This document shows, piece after piece, positions 26,566 through 34,515 of a DNA stretch of 64,000 nt. The stretch is taken from NCBI GenBank assembly GCA_947168885.1, contig CAMVNQ010000008.1:62001-126000 (forward strand), in the 5' to 3' direction. Source of the stretch: an uncultured Clostridia bacterium (lineage in GTDB: Bacteria > Bacillota > Clostridia > Oscillospirales > Ruminococcaceae). The notes under the pieces were generated by a model. The model ran no database searches, was not told the DNA's origin, and saw only the letters and a list, made by a program, of their open reading frames with translations. Every line of letters starts with the position of its first letter. Within the stretch, counting starts at the first letter, position 1. The translations under genes and the position numbers were made by a program.

Positions 26566-26589
26566 GTCAGTCGGGAGAGACTGTGACAG

Positions 26590-27021
26590 TCATGCTATCT
26601 TCTCTTCGCTGTTATACATCTTTTCGAGCTTCGCCAGTGCGATACGATGTACGCGAGTAATGTGGCGTGTGCAGTAACCGAGCCGTTCCGCTATTTTCTC
26701 GTTGCTTTCGTGCATTATGTAGCGGCGTTCTATTACTGTTCGCTCAAGGTTATTATCGAGGGAGCTGACTATTTTCATGATCCTTTCCCGAAGCTCGACG
26801 AGACGGTCTATCTCTTTATCCGTCTGTATTTCGAGCTCTGCTATCCTAACGGCATAGTTTCCCACTCTGTCGGAATGACCGCCTTTTCCGCGGCTCGCGT
26901 CGGGTGATACACAGCTTGTGACCCGCTCTGAGAGCGACCGAAGCCGCGCGATCTCTTCGAGACAGAGTTCTATCCGGTCATCTATCTCCTTATGTGATTC
27001 AAGCAATTTTCTTATATCCAT
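26590..27021 (-). CDS. DUF1492/sigma-70 region 4-like phage-type regulator
   Basis: 143 residues: a long N-terminal helical coil (about 1-95, rich in E, R, L) and a C-terminal helix-turn-helix resembling sigma region 4 (TVIERRYIMHESNEKIAERLG, then YCTRHITRVHRIALAKLE). DUF1492/ArpU-type proteins are late transcription regulators in Firmicute prophages and conjugative elements. The ATG has AAAGGAGAGG. It is the second gene of a two-gene minus-strand unit transcribed from the promoter facing the repressor. Confidence 0.75.
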   Translation of the reverse strand: MDIRKLLESHKEIDDRIELCLEEIARLRSLSERVTSCVSPDASRGKGGHSDRVGNYAVRIAELEIQTDKEIDRLVELRERIMKIVSSLDNNLERTVIERRYIMHESNEKIAERLGYCTRHITRVHRIALAKLEKMYNSEEKIA

Positions 27022-27036
27022 GCTCCTCTCCTTTCG

Positions 27037-27261
27037 TTACACGAGCACTGTTGTCAGGCACCGTCCGCAGATGAGAAGGTCACCCGCTTCGTACGCATAT
27101 TCGCCTTTATATACCGCAGACCCGCACACGCTGCAGTTTTCCGTGGAGATACGTATATCGGTGCTTTTACAGTGTTCGCACACATTGTTTATACTTCCGT
27201 CCTTTTCATACGCGGTCAAGGGTATTTCTCCACCGAAGCCGCATACCATACATTTGTACAC
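27037..27261 (-). CDS. Small zinc-ribbon protein
   Basis: About 74 residues from GTG 27261 (VYKCMVCGFGGEIP) with GGAGG just upstream; the longer in-frame sequence would begin inside the operator region. Two or three Cys pairs are visible (CMVCG, CEHCKS, CSVCGS, CGRC), a rubrerythrin/zinc-ribbon-like pattern. It is the first gene under the repressed promoter and precedes the DUF1492 gene by 15 bases. Function unknown. Confidence 0.6.
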   Translation of the reverse strand: MYKCMVCGFGGEIPLTAYEKDGSINNVCEHCKSTDIRISTENCSVCGSAVYKGEYAYEAGDLLICGRCLTTVLV

Positions 27262-27302
27262 TGTTCCTCCTTCCGTTGCGGGTCGGGGAACCCGCGGGTA
27301 AA

Positions 27303-27321
27303 ATGTCGCATATTTGGGACA
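27303..27321 (+). promoter_or_regulatory. Operator O1
   Basis: ATGTCGCATATTTGGGACA, 19 bp, just downstream of the leftward -10. It differs from O3 at only two positions. Confidence 0.7.
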
Positions 27322-27326
27322 AGTAT

Positions 27327-27355
27327 ATAATACCACATCTTTTTACAAATGTCAA
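27327..27355 (-). promoter_or_regulatory. Leftward promoter of the zinc-ribbon/DUF1492 unit
   Basis: Minus strand: TTGACA (27350-27355), 17-base spacer, TATTAT (27327-27332), bracketed by operators O1 and O2. Confidence 0.8.
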
Positions 27356-27371
27356 CCCATTATTGCAACAT
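27350..27371 (-). promoter_or_regulatory. Operator O2
   Basis: On the minus strand ATGTTGCAATAATGGGTTGACA, shown here as ATGTTGCA (27364-27371) followed by a TGGG block; it overlaps the leftward -35. It is less perfect than O1 and O3 and inverted relative to them. Confidence 0.55.
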
Positions 27372-27390
27372 TTTACTTTTTTTGAAAAAT

Positions 27391-27409
27391 ATGTTGCATT
27401 TTTGGGACA
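27391..27409 (+). promoter_or_regulatory. Operator O3
   Basis: ATGTTGCATTTTTGGGACA, 19 bp, containing the -35 of the repressor's own promoter, which predicts autorepression. Confidence 0.7.
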
Positions 27410-27422
27410 TTTGTGATATAAT
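27394..27422 (+). promoter_or_regulatory. Rightward promoter of the repressor gene
   Basis: TTGCAT (27394-27399), 17-base spacer, TATAAT (27417-27422). Confidence 0.8.
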
Positions 27423-27521
27423 GTTTCAAAGGGTATATTTCGACACCTTACGGTATATTATCTGAAAAAATGACGTATAGCCGAATGTGCTGTATGGGGT
27501 ATGCGAGGAAAGGAGAAAAGA

Positions 27522-28145
27522 ATGGAAAGCAGAGTATCTGACAGAATAAAAATGCGGCGGCGGGAGCTCGGGCTTTCGTATCAGGAGCTTGCGGACAGCA
27601 CCGGTATCAGTAAATCGACACTTCAGCGGTATGAGACCGGAAGCATAAAAAACATTCCCCTCGACAAGCTTGATTCGCTTGCGAAGGGACTTCAGACAGA
27701 TGCTTTATTCATTTTGGGAAAAACCGAGCCGAACAACGCCGAGTTCATAAACAACGGCATCTACCGCATACCTGTGTTCGACAGCGTGAGCGCGGGTTTC
27801 GGCGCTTACGCAGACAGCCGTGCGGTATGCTATATCCCGACGTATATCGAACACCCGGGCGAGAAAGACGATTTCCTCTGGATAAACGTCCGCGGTGACA
27901 GTATGGCTCCGACCATAGAGGACGGCGACAGGATACTTGTCAAGCGCCGTGACAGCGTGGATAACGGCAGTGTCGCGGTCGTCATGGTAGGAGACGAGGC
28001 TTTTGTCAAGAAGATACGCTTCGGACGGGGCTGGGTAGAACTTCATTCGATCAATCCGTACTATCCCGTCCGCCGCTTTGAAGGCGTGGAAGCGGACGAT
28101 GTGCGCGTCGTCGGCGCGGTCATCGAAGTGAGTAAGCGGCTGTAG
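27522..28145 (+). CDS. CI/LexA-like repressor (XRE HTH + S24 peptidase)
   Basis: 207 residues from ATG 27522 with AAAGGAG. The N-terminal XRE helix-turn-helix is LGLSYQELADSTGISKSTLQ (about 16-35). The C-terminal S24 domain shows the Ala91-Gly92 cleavage bond in SVSAGFGAY, nucleophile Ser127 in RGDSMAPTI and the general-base lysine in AFVKKI (163-164). These are the parts needed for RecA-stimulated self-cleavage, so DNA damage would lift repression. It faces the DUF1492 unit across three operators. It could be a phage remnant or a domesticated damage switch. Confidence 0.9.
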   Translation: MESRVSDRIKMRRRELGLSYQELADSTGISKSTLQRYETGSIKNIPLDKLDSLAKGLQTDALFILGKTEPNNAEFINNGIYRIPVFDSVSAGFGAYADSRAVCYIPTYIEHPGEKDDFLWINVRGDSMAPTIEDGDRILVKRRDSVDNGSVAVVMVGDEAFVKKIRFGRGWVELHSINPYYPVRRFEGVEADDVRVVGAVIEVSKRL

Positions 28146-28197
28146 TCAGCGCGGCTGCGGCCGCGCGGTCTTCGCAGACGGCGCCGGGCTACCGTTT

Positions 28198-28252
28198 CTG
28201 TCGGTCAGCCCCCTCTGGCTCCTTTGTCGCCACCTCCCCCCGTGGGGGAGAC
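28198..28252 (+). repeat. Repeat family B, copy 2
   Basis: CTGTCGGTCAGCCCCCTCTG, a variable middle, and CACCTCCCC...GGGGGAGAC; it matches 19970-20025 in reverse. It occupies the repressor-to-terminator interval, where I see no gene. Confidence 0.65.
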
Positions 28253-28309
28253 ACCCGGACCCGCGGCAGGCATTCGCCTGCACCGGAAGCTTCATCACAT
28301 AACAAAAAT

Positions 28310-28345
28310 ACAGCAGACCCGAAGCAACAGGTCTGCTGTTTCTTT
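28310..28345 (+). terminator. Terminator after the repressor gene
   Basis: ACAGCAGACC (28310-28319) and GGTCTGCTGT (28330-28339), followed by TTCTTTT. Confidence 0.85.
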
Positions 28346-28374
28346 TATGCTGTGCTGAAACTGTCAAGCTAAAC

Positions 28375-28463
28375 GCGTCAGCGACTAAAGTTCTTTGGGG
28401 AGGGGTCTGGGGAACGCCCTTTCGTTCTACGAAAGGGGTTCCCCGGCCTCGAGCGTCAGCGAC
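28375..28463. repeat. Palindromic element bounded by direct repeats
   Basis: GCGTCAGCGAC occurs at 28375-28385 and again at 28453-28463. Between them GGGGAACGCCCTTTCG and CGAAAGGGGTTCCCC form a long hairpin with flanking GGTCTGG/CCGGCC. The right repeat contains the stop codon of the esterase gene. Similar palindromes are common between genes in gut Clostridia. Confidence 0.6.
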
Positions 28464-29949
28464 CTTCTCTGAACGGTGCTAACGGCAGTCCGTCCGCGTT
28501 ATAAACCGGAATATCTGCGCTGTAGTTCGTCCAGAGATAGCGTACCGCAATCGGCTCCGGAACATCGGGGCACGAAACGGTGATACGGCTTCCGTTCAGC
28601 GTGAAGTCTGCGGGGTGATACTCCCCGTCGGCTCCCGCAAGCTCGAAGCCGTTTTTGTTTCCGCGTATCTCAAGCGGTGAAGACGAGTTCGTTTCTATTT
28701 CCGCTGTACCGTTTGCGAACAGTACAGAACTGCACAGAAGCGGCGTGCTCTCTCCGATATGATAGGCGACGTTCAGAGCCTGCTCATAAAGGCGTTCGGC
28801 AACTTTCTCCTTGTCTTTCGGGTGTATTTCGTTGAATTCGCCGCAGTCTATCGCGACAGCAAGTCCGGTGTTCTTTATCGTGCGGTAAGCTTTTTCCTGC
28901 GCTTCGCGGATAACACACCAGTTCTTTTTGTCGGTATCGCCCTTGTAAAGATGCATCGGGAGCTGGACGATAAGGAACGGGAGTGCGTCGTCGCCCCAGT
29001 CAGTTCGCCACAGGTCAATAAGTCCGCGCAGAAGTTTATAGTAATTCTGCGGCTCGTCATCGTCGCTCTCGCCCTGATAATACAGAAATCCTGCGAGAGT
29101 ATAGGGGCAGACCAACTGCACCATGCTTCTGTAAAGCGTTCCGGCGCTGAACGGGTTCAGCGGGAGCGGAGGTCCGGGGTACTTGCATATTCCGCAGATC
29201 TCCTGACATTCCGTCCAGGTCGGGTCGGCGGTTGTACTGAAATACTTGGCACTGCGCTTGTTCCATTCGCGGTCGTATTCCTCATATTCGCGGTATTCGC
29301 GGGTCATTTCCTCCTCGGTCTTGCCCGTCATTGCCGCGATCATCTTGTTTAGCGCGAATCGCATATCTATGTCTCTTTCAAGACTCGCTGTGCTCATCCA
29401 GTGTGCAGCTTTCGTCCCTCCCCAGTTACATCCGATGACACCGACCGTACAGCCAAGCTTTTCGGAGAGACGCTTTGCGAATATGTATCCGACTGCCGAC
29501 CAGCACTTCGCAGTCTCGCTTCCGAAGAGCTGCCAGCCGTTGTTGGTGATCTTTTCTTCGTAAGCGGGTTCTTTATCGACGATCTTCTGAACATAGTAGA
29601 ATCGCACATTCACACCCGCGTCGTTTTCAAGATGATCCTTTCCGGTGGTGCAGTTCTGCAGCTCATACTCCATATTTGACTGACCGCCTGCGAGCCAGAC
29701 CTCGCCTGTCGCAACGTCGGTGAAAGTCCGCGAAAAACCGTCGGCGCTCACGGTGAGCTCAAGCCCGATTTCCGCTCCCCGGCCAGGGAGTACAGCGCAC
29801 CAGCGGCCGTCCCTTACTCGCACCGACACGGCGTCTCCGCCGAGCGTTACGGTGACGAGTTCGCCGTCGTCACCTGTGCCGAAGACGCTGATGTTTTTGT
29901 TTCTCTGTAAGACCATGTGGTCACTGAACATAGGGGATATTTTTATCAT
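28456..29949 (-). CDS. Sialate O-acetylesterase-like SGNH hydrolase
   Basis: 497 residues from ATG 29949 (MIKISPMFSDHMVLQ) with AAAGGA upstream. A beta-sandwich domain (1-80) precedes the SGNH hydrolase domain with the nucleophile in LAGGQSNMEYEL (Ser91), LIVQLPMH, and the acid-base pair near EFNEIHPKDKE. No signal peptide, so intracellular. The SIAE family (PF03629) removes acetyl groups from sialic acid or from xylan-derived sugars; given the plant-glycan genes in the window, acetylated oligosaccharides are plausible. Its stop codon lies inside a repeat. Confidence 0.85.
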   Translation of the reverse strand: MIKISPMFSDHMVLQRNKNISVFGTGDDGELVTVTLGGDAVSVRVRDGRWCAVLPGRGAEIGLELTVSADGFSRTFTDVATGEVWLAGGQSNMEYELQNCTTGKDHLENDAGVNVRFYYVQKIVDKEPAYEEKITNNGWQLFGSETAKCWSAVGYIFAKRLSEKLGCTVGVIGCNWGGTKAAHWMSTASLERDIDMRFALNKMIAAMTGKTEEEMTREYREYEEYDREWNKRSAKYFSTTADPTWTECQEICGICKYPGPPLPLNPFSAGTLYRSMVQLVCPYTLAGFLYYQGESDDDEPQNYYKLLRGLIDLWRTDWGDDALPFLIVQLPMHLYKGDTDKKNWCVIREAQEKAYRTIKNTGLAVAIDCGEFNEIHPKDKEKVAERLYEQALNVAYHIGESTPLLCSSVLFANGTAEIETNSSSPLEIRGNKNGFELAGADGEYHPADFTLNGSRITVSCPDVPEPIAVRYLWTNYSADIPVYNADGLPLAPFREGR

Positions 29950-29990
29950 ACAAGCTTTCCTTTCTGTTTCCTGATAATTGCCGCAGGCGG

Positions 29991-30407
29991 TCATTCGTCA
30001 ACGCGAATATCGGCCGTGAAGCGGAACGGTGAATTGTCATCGTCGCGTGACAGTGTGAAATCTATATTTATCTCGTGGTCGTCGAAGCCGAAACTCGCGT
30101 TGTATTCCGCTGAACGGCCGCCCTTGTAGCTCTCGAATCCGATAAGCTCTTCACGGCATTTCTCATACGCTTTTACAAACGCCCGTCTTGTATCGAGATA
30201 GCAGCGGAACTCATACGGTAGATCTGCGATATTTTCGAGTATAAGAGCCATATCCGCGCGGTAAATATCTTTCGGTGTTATTGTCACAACGATGCTTTCG
30301 AGCGGCGGTGCTTCAAAATAGAGCTCGCTGTCAGCGAGAAGCTCATCTACTTCGTCCTCATTATAAATATCCGGTCCGTCTTCGTATTTTTTCCCGAAAA
30401 TACCCAT
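29991..30407 (-). CDS. Small acidic protein of unknown function
   Basis: 138 residues, strongly acidic, beginning MGIFGKKYEDGPDIYNEDEV and ending TADIRVDE. No signal peptide, membrane helix or cysteines. Codon use matches its neighbours, there is a promoter upstream, and the esterase start follows 42 bases after its stop, so it is likely the first gene of a two-gene unit. I do not recognise a family. Confidence 0.65.
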   Translation of the reverse strand: MGIFGKKYEDGPDIYNEDEVDELLADSELYFEAPPLESIVVTITPKDIYRADMALILENIADLPYEFRCYLDTRRAFVKAYEKCREELIGFESYKGGRSAEYNASFGFDDHEINIDFTLSRDDDNSPFRFTADIRVDE

Positions 30408-30481
30408 TGTATCACGCTCATTTCTGCTGTTTCTGCGATTCTCCCGCCGAATGAGGGGAGAGATGCGCTGGACACATTAAT

Positions 30482-30510
30482 ATTATAGCATAAATTTAGT
30501 ACAATGTCAC
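30482..30510 (-). promoter_or_regulatory. Promoter of the small acidic protein gene
   Basis: Minus strand: GTGACA (30505-30510), 17-base spacer, TATAAT (30482-30487) with TG before it. Confidence 0.65.
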
Positions 30511-30626
30511 TGCTTTTTCATAATTTATTGAGGCACTTTAACATCTGTTACTTTGTCTCGACATTGTGCACATACGATGATGAAATATATGCCTGAAAAC
30601 CGGCAGAATGACTATATTTTCATCTT

Positions 30627-30658
30627 TTCGTGCAAAATTCTGCACTGTTCGTGCAAAA
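30627..30658 (+). promoter_or_regulatory. Tandem TTCGTGCAAAA boxes upstream of the metalloprotease promoter
   Basis: TTCGTGCAAAA occurs at 30627-30637 and 30648-30658, 21 bases apart (two helical turns), ending five bases before the -35. The spacing suggests a regulator bound on one DNA face. Confidence 0.5.
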
Positions 30659-30662
30659 AGTC

Positions 30663-30691
30663 TTGCATTTTCATGAAAAATGTATTATAAT
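30663..30691 (+). promoter_or_regulatory. Promoter of the metalloprotease gene
   Basis: TTGCAT (30663-30668), 17-base spacer, TATAAT (30686-30691). Confidence 0.75.
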
Positions 30692-30750
30692 CATAGCAAT
30701 CAAGTCGGTTCATCCCTACATGAAAATAAAACAAAAGGAGTAGTATTATT

Positions 30751-31866
30751 ATGAACAAGAAACTTCTATCCGTCTTTGCAGCACTCTGTGTTCTGCTCGC
30801 GGCCGGCTGCGGGAATAACACGCCGGCAACGACGACCCCCGCACAGACAACAACGACGGCAGCGACCACTACCACGGCCGCAGCAACGGAAGAAGAGCCC
30901 GAAGAAGACGAGAGCGGCGAAAGCGGCGAGGCCTCCGAAGAGGACTCCGGCGAAGAAGATGACTCGGGCGATAGCGGAAGTTCCAACAGCGATGCTGATG
31001 CTATATCAAACGCTTGGGGAGAAATGTATGGATATCCCTATAATTTCGCAGGCGGCACTGCTAAGACCATGGACGGAAATATCGCCGTTGTATCGGTTTT
31101 CGTGAATACAGATGAATTCCCGTGGGATTTCAACGAGATTATGGAGACCGAAGCCTACCAGTATTATCTGAACGACCTTAACATAGCCGTGAACTATCTC
31201 ACGGAAAAAGCGCAGGAGTACGGCAAATCTCCGAATTTTATCTGGGACTGGTCGGAACATGAGGGTCTGTGCAGCTTTTCGTCGACCAACCTTATCGAAC
31301 CTATCAAGGGCAACCGAAACTTCGGTATGGCATGGCAGCATATAACGACAGATATCGATACCGCCGCTATACTTAATGAGACCGGTGCGGAACAGATAAT
31401 CTACATATTTGTGTACAATACTCCTCCGGAGTATGAGCCTGTCGGAGAAAACCACGGTCCCTACTGCAATATCTACGGGACGGAAGGGGAAGAAAAAGAG
31501 ACTGACCCGGAATCTCCGCCCGATCCTCCTTACGAAACGATATATCTTACCATGGGCTATTACGACGGACAGCCGCAGTATGTAAATCCGTCAACGGTTG
31601 CTCATGAGATCCTGCACGCTTTCGGTGCTTCCGATCTCTATCAGAATACGGATTATCTGTACAATATTTCGCAGGAATATATTGATTTTATAAACGAGAA
31701 CGAACTTAACGATATCATGCGTTGTCCGGAGACCGGAGATGCCGGAAATTATGACTCTATCAACAGTGAGATAAGTGATATAACGGCATATTATGTCGGT
31801 CTCGCCGATTCGTCCGAAACTGTTGATCAGTGGGGATTCGACAAGCGCGAGGATTATTCTTTCTGA
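30751..31866 (+). CDS. Lipoprotein zinc metalloprotease (metzincin-like)
   Basis: 371 residues. The signal peptide ends in LLAAGC (lipobox). A Thr/Ala then Glu/Ser-rich linker (about 22-80) leads to the catalytic domain. HEILHAFGASD (His285-Asp295) is HExxHxxGxxD, the zinc signature of metzincins, and a methionine in NDIM (Met323) is a good Met-turn candidate. It should be a cell-surface endopeptidase. I cannot assign a MEROPS family. Its lipobox region and linker resemble those of the clostripain-like neighbour, and the two genes are separated only by repeat copy 3. Confidence 0.75.
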   Translation: MNKKLLSVFAALCVLLAAGCGNNTPATTTPAQTTTTAATTTTAAATEEEPEEDESGESGEASEEDSGEEDDSGDSGSSNSDADAISNAWGEMYGYPYNFAGGTAKTMDGNIAVVSVFVNTDEFPWDFNEIMETEAYQYYLNDLNIAVNYLTEKAQEYGKSPNFIWDWSEHEGLCSFSSTNLIEPIKGNRNFGMAWQHITTDIDTAAILNETGAEQIIYIFVYNTPPEYEPVGENHGPYCNIYGTEGEEKETDPESPPDPPYETIYLTMGYYDGQPQYVNPSTVAHEILHAFGASDLYQNTDYLYNISQEYIDFINENELNDIMRCPETGDAGNYDSINSEISDITAYYVGLADSSETVDQWGFDKREDYSF

Positions 31867-31894
31867 CGTAACAAACAAATCGAGTAATTTTTAT

Positions 31895-32117
31895 GGGAAC
31901 CTCTAAAAACCCATTTGAGAGAAAAAGAGCTACTTGCACCGATAGCTGCGTCAAGCCTCCTCACCGTGCGCCAGCACGCTTTCGGAGCCTTTCCTTGCAT
32001 TTGGCGCCAGAGCAGGATGCTCTGACTATGCCGCCAGAAGAGCGCAAGGATGCGCTTTTGAAAGCGGCATAAGAATTATACTCATTTTCTCTTTTCAAAG
32101 CGGTTTTAGAGGTGCCC
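31895..32117. mobile_element. MITE-like inverted-repeat element, copy 3
   Basis: 223 bp between GGGAACCTCTAAAAACCC and CGGTTTTAGAGGTGCCC. It shares its first 110 bases with copy 1 but carries about 65 extra bases before the right end, including two short hairpins (GAGCAGGATGCTC; GCGCAAGGATGCGC). No clear 4-bp duplication is visible (TTAT left, ATAA right). It lies in the leader of the clostripain-like gene. Confidence 0.8.
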
Positions 32118-32147
32118 ATAACGTACAAACCAATCAAGGAGGTCTTT

Positions 32148-34313
32148 ATGAAAAAGAAGATAATCGCTGCTTTTGCAGCATCTGCGGTACTGCTTACAGC
32201 AGGATGCGGAAACAATACACCGGCGACGACCACTGCCGCGCCGGCAGAGACAACAACGGCAAAAGCAGCCGAAACGACAACGACTGCCGAGCAGACCGAG
32301 GAGACTGAAGAAGATGTCGTTGAAGATCCTGACGACGAACAGGAACACAAGAATATCAAGGGTCTTTATATGCAGGTAAACGGCTCCGACGGAAACATGA
32401 CCATTTCCCGTGCGCCGAAAAAAACGACGCCTATGGGCGATGAGGATACGTGGACGGTTTTCATCTATCTCTGCGGAACCGACCTTGAGAGCGGACAGTA
32501 CTCCGCAACAGGAGATATTGCCCAGATGGCTCAGGCTCAGTCGAACGAAAACGTTAAATTCGTTATCCAGACCGGCGGAACGGCACAGTGGTACGAGAAT
32601 ATCATTGATGCGTCCAAGGGCGACCGCTACATAATTCAGGACAATGACCTTGTAAAGGTCGATGAACAGCCGCTTCGCGATATGGGTGACCCCGATACCC
32701 TCGTGAATTTCCTTGAATGGGGCGTTCAGGAATACCCCGCAGAGAAAATGGGCCTTGTATTCTGGGATCACGGCGGCGGAAGCATCACAGGTGCCTGCTT
32801 CGACGAGCTTAACAACGACAACTCGCTTTCTCTCTCGGAGATAAACACCGCGCTTTCGCAGGTTTATGAGAATATGACCGACAAATTCGAGTTCATAGGT
32901 TTTGATTGCTGCCTTATGGGTACAGCGGAAACCGCTAACATTCTTGCTACATACGGCAGATACTTCTACGGTTCGCAGGAGACAGAGCCCGGTACAGGCT
33001 GGGATTACACAGCTATCGGCAATTTCCTTGCAGAAAACACCTCGGCGGACGGCGCGGCGCTTGGCAAAGTTCTTGCCGACAGCTTCTATGATGAGTGCGC
33101 GGCAGGTGGCGAGGAAAACGGCGCTACATTCACTATCATCGATCTCGAAAAGTTCGACGATTTCACCGTGGCGTTCAACAGCTATGCCAAGGAACTTTAC
33201 GATGCAGCAGCAGCGGACAACCTCGCCGGTATCGTAAGAGGTGTTAACAGCGCCGAGAATTTTGGCGGCAACAACAAGTCTGAGGGCTACACGAACATGG
33301 TCGATATAGGCGGCATCGTGAAAAACTGCTCTGACTATGCGGACGGAAGCGCAGCGATCGAAGCGCTCGACAACTGCATAGCTTACAAAAAGAACGGCAG
33401 AGACCATAAGAATGCGTCCGGACTTTCTATTTACTATCCGCTTGAGGTAGGCGGTTCCGAGGAGCTCAAGACATTCTCCGGTATTTGCATAAGCCCGTAC
33501 TATCTCTCTCTCGTAGATATGGTAGCAACAGGCTACACCGGCAACGGCTATGACAATCAGGTGTTCTTTACAGAAGACGGGGAATGGCAATGCGAAGACT
33601 GCTCCAGCAGCGAATATGACGACAGCTACTTTGATCATGTCGGCGAAGGCGGAAGCACAGAGAGCCAGCTCATAAAGTTCGAAACCGAACCTGCACAGTT
33701 TGAAGACGGAACTTTCGGTTTCAAGCTTACGGAGGACAGCTTAAACTATGCCGCGGAAGTAAACGCAGCACTTTACTATGTCATAGACGACGATCAGGCG
33801 ATCGAGATAGGCGAGACCTACGACATCTACGCCGACTGGGAAGAAGGTATATTCCTTGACAACTTCAACGGCAAATGGCTCTCGCTTCCCGACGGTCAGA
33901 CACTTGCAACATATATCGTAGGTATAGAAGACGATTGCGCTGTATATACTTCTCCGATACTTCTCAACGGTAAGGAGACCAACCTCCGTATCAGAGTTGA
34001 TGCAGACGGCAAAACCGCTATCGACGGTGCCTGGGACGGTATCAATGACAACGGTATCCCGGCAAAAGAGATAAAGAAACTCAAGACCGGCGATGTGATC
34101 GTACCGCTCTACTACCTCGACACAGACGACGACGAAATGTTCGACGGAGACGAGTACAACTTCACCGAGGGCGACAGTATCATATACGACTTCCTGCCCG
34201 AGGGAGAATACGAATACAGCTTTGACATACAGGACGTTTACGGCGACTTCTACTTCACCGATTATACAAACTTCGGTGTAGAGAACGGCGAGGTTGTCTT
34301 CTACACAGAATAA
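32148..34313 (+). CDS. Clostripain-family (C11) cysteine peptidase lipoprotein
   Basis: 721 residues from ATG 32148 with AAGGAGG. Signal peptide with lipobox LLTAGC, Thr/Ala/Glu linker to about residue 65, then the C11 caspase-like fold. The catalytic histidine is in FWDHGGGS (His208) and the cysteine in GFDCCLMG (Cys254 or Cys255). The C-terminal 250 residues are beta-rich and acidic, perhaps a binding domain. Clostripains cut after Arg or Lys and are made as self-activating zymogens. It acts at the cell surface, perhaps with the metalloprotease next door. Confidence 0.9.
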   Translation: MKKKIIAAFAASAVLLTAGCGNNTPATTTAAPAETTTAKAAETTTTAEQTEETEEDVVEDPDDEQEHKNIKGLYMQVNGSDGNMTISRAPKKTTPMGDEDTWTVFIYLCGTDLESGQYSATGDIAQMAQAQSNENVKFVIQTGGTAQWYENIIDASKGDRYIIQDNDLVKVDEQPLRDMGDPDTLVNFLEWGVQEYPAEKMGLVFWDHGGGSITGACFDELNNDNSLSLSEINTALSQVYENMTDKFEFIGFDCCLMGTAETANILATYGRYFYGSQETEPGTGWDYTAIGNFLAENTSADGAALGKVLADSFYDECAAGGEENGATFTIIDLEKFDDFTVAFNSYAKELYDAAAADNLAGIVRGVNSAENFGGNNKSEGYTNMVDIGGIVKNCSDYADGSAAIEALDNCIAYKKNGRDHKNASGLSIYYPLEVGGSEELKTFSGICISPYYLSLVDMVATGYTGNGYDNQVFFTEDGEWQCEDCSSSEYDDSYFDHVGEGGSTESQLIKFETEPAQFEDGTFGFKLTEDSLNYAAEVNAALYYVIDDDQAIEIGETYDIYADWEEGIFLDNFNGKWLSLPDGQTLATYIVGIEDDCAVYTSPILLNGKETNLRIRVDADGKTAIDGAWDGINDNGIPAKEIKKLKTGDVIVPLYYLDTDDDEMFDGDEYNFTEGDSIIYDFLPEGEYEYSFDIQDVYGDFYFTDYTNFGVENGEVVFYTE

Positions 34314-34327
34314 GCTATATATTTCAG

Positions 34328-34380
34328 CTCAGCGCGCGGTATACGGCAGAAAGCCTTATACTGCGCGCGGTCTTGTTTTG
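34328..34380 (+). terminator. Terminator after the clostripain-like gene
   Basis: CGCGCGGTATA...TATACTGCGCGCG hairpin followed by GTCTTGTTTT. Confidence 0.75.
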
Positions 34381-34409
34381 AAAACAGTTAAAAAGCTGAT
34401 CCCGGTATA

Positions 34410-34438
34410 TTTACATTTGGCACTAAATGTGGTATAAT
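34410..34438 (+). promoter_or_regulatory. Promoter of the membrane protein/glycosyltransferase unit
   Basis: TTTACA (34410-34415), 17-base spacer, TATAAT (34433-34438). Confidence 0.75.
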
Positions 34439-34515
34439 AATTAAATTAAGGAAGTATATATTGGTTTTGCCTGACTCTTTAAAAGAAACGGTATCACGAT
34501 CCGGAGTGAAAGATA

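Noticed and set aside
26590-28145. A complete prophage
   Set aside because: Only three regulator-type genes are present; no structural, lysis or integration genes and no att duplication.
31760-31954. Short minus-strand frames with the shared residues NGFLEVP near the repeats
   Set aside because: They are translations of the inverted-repeat element and recur only because the element recurs.
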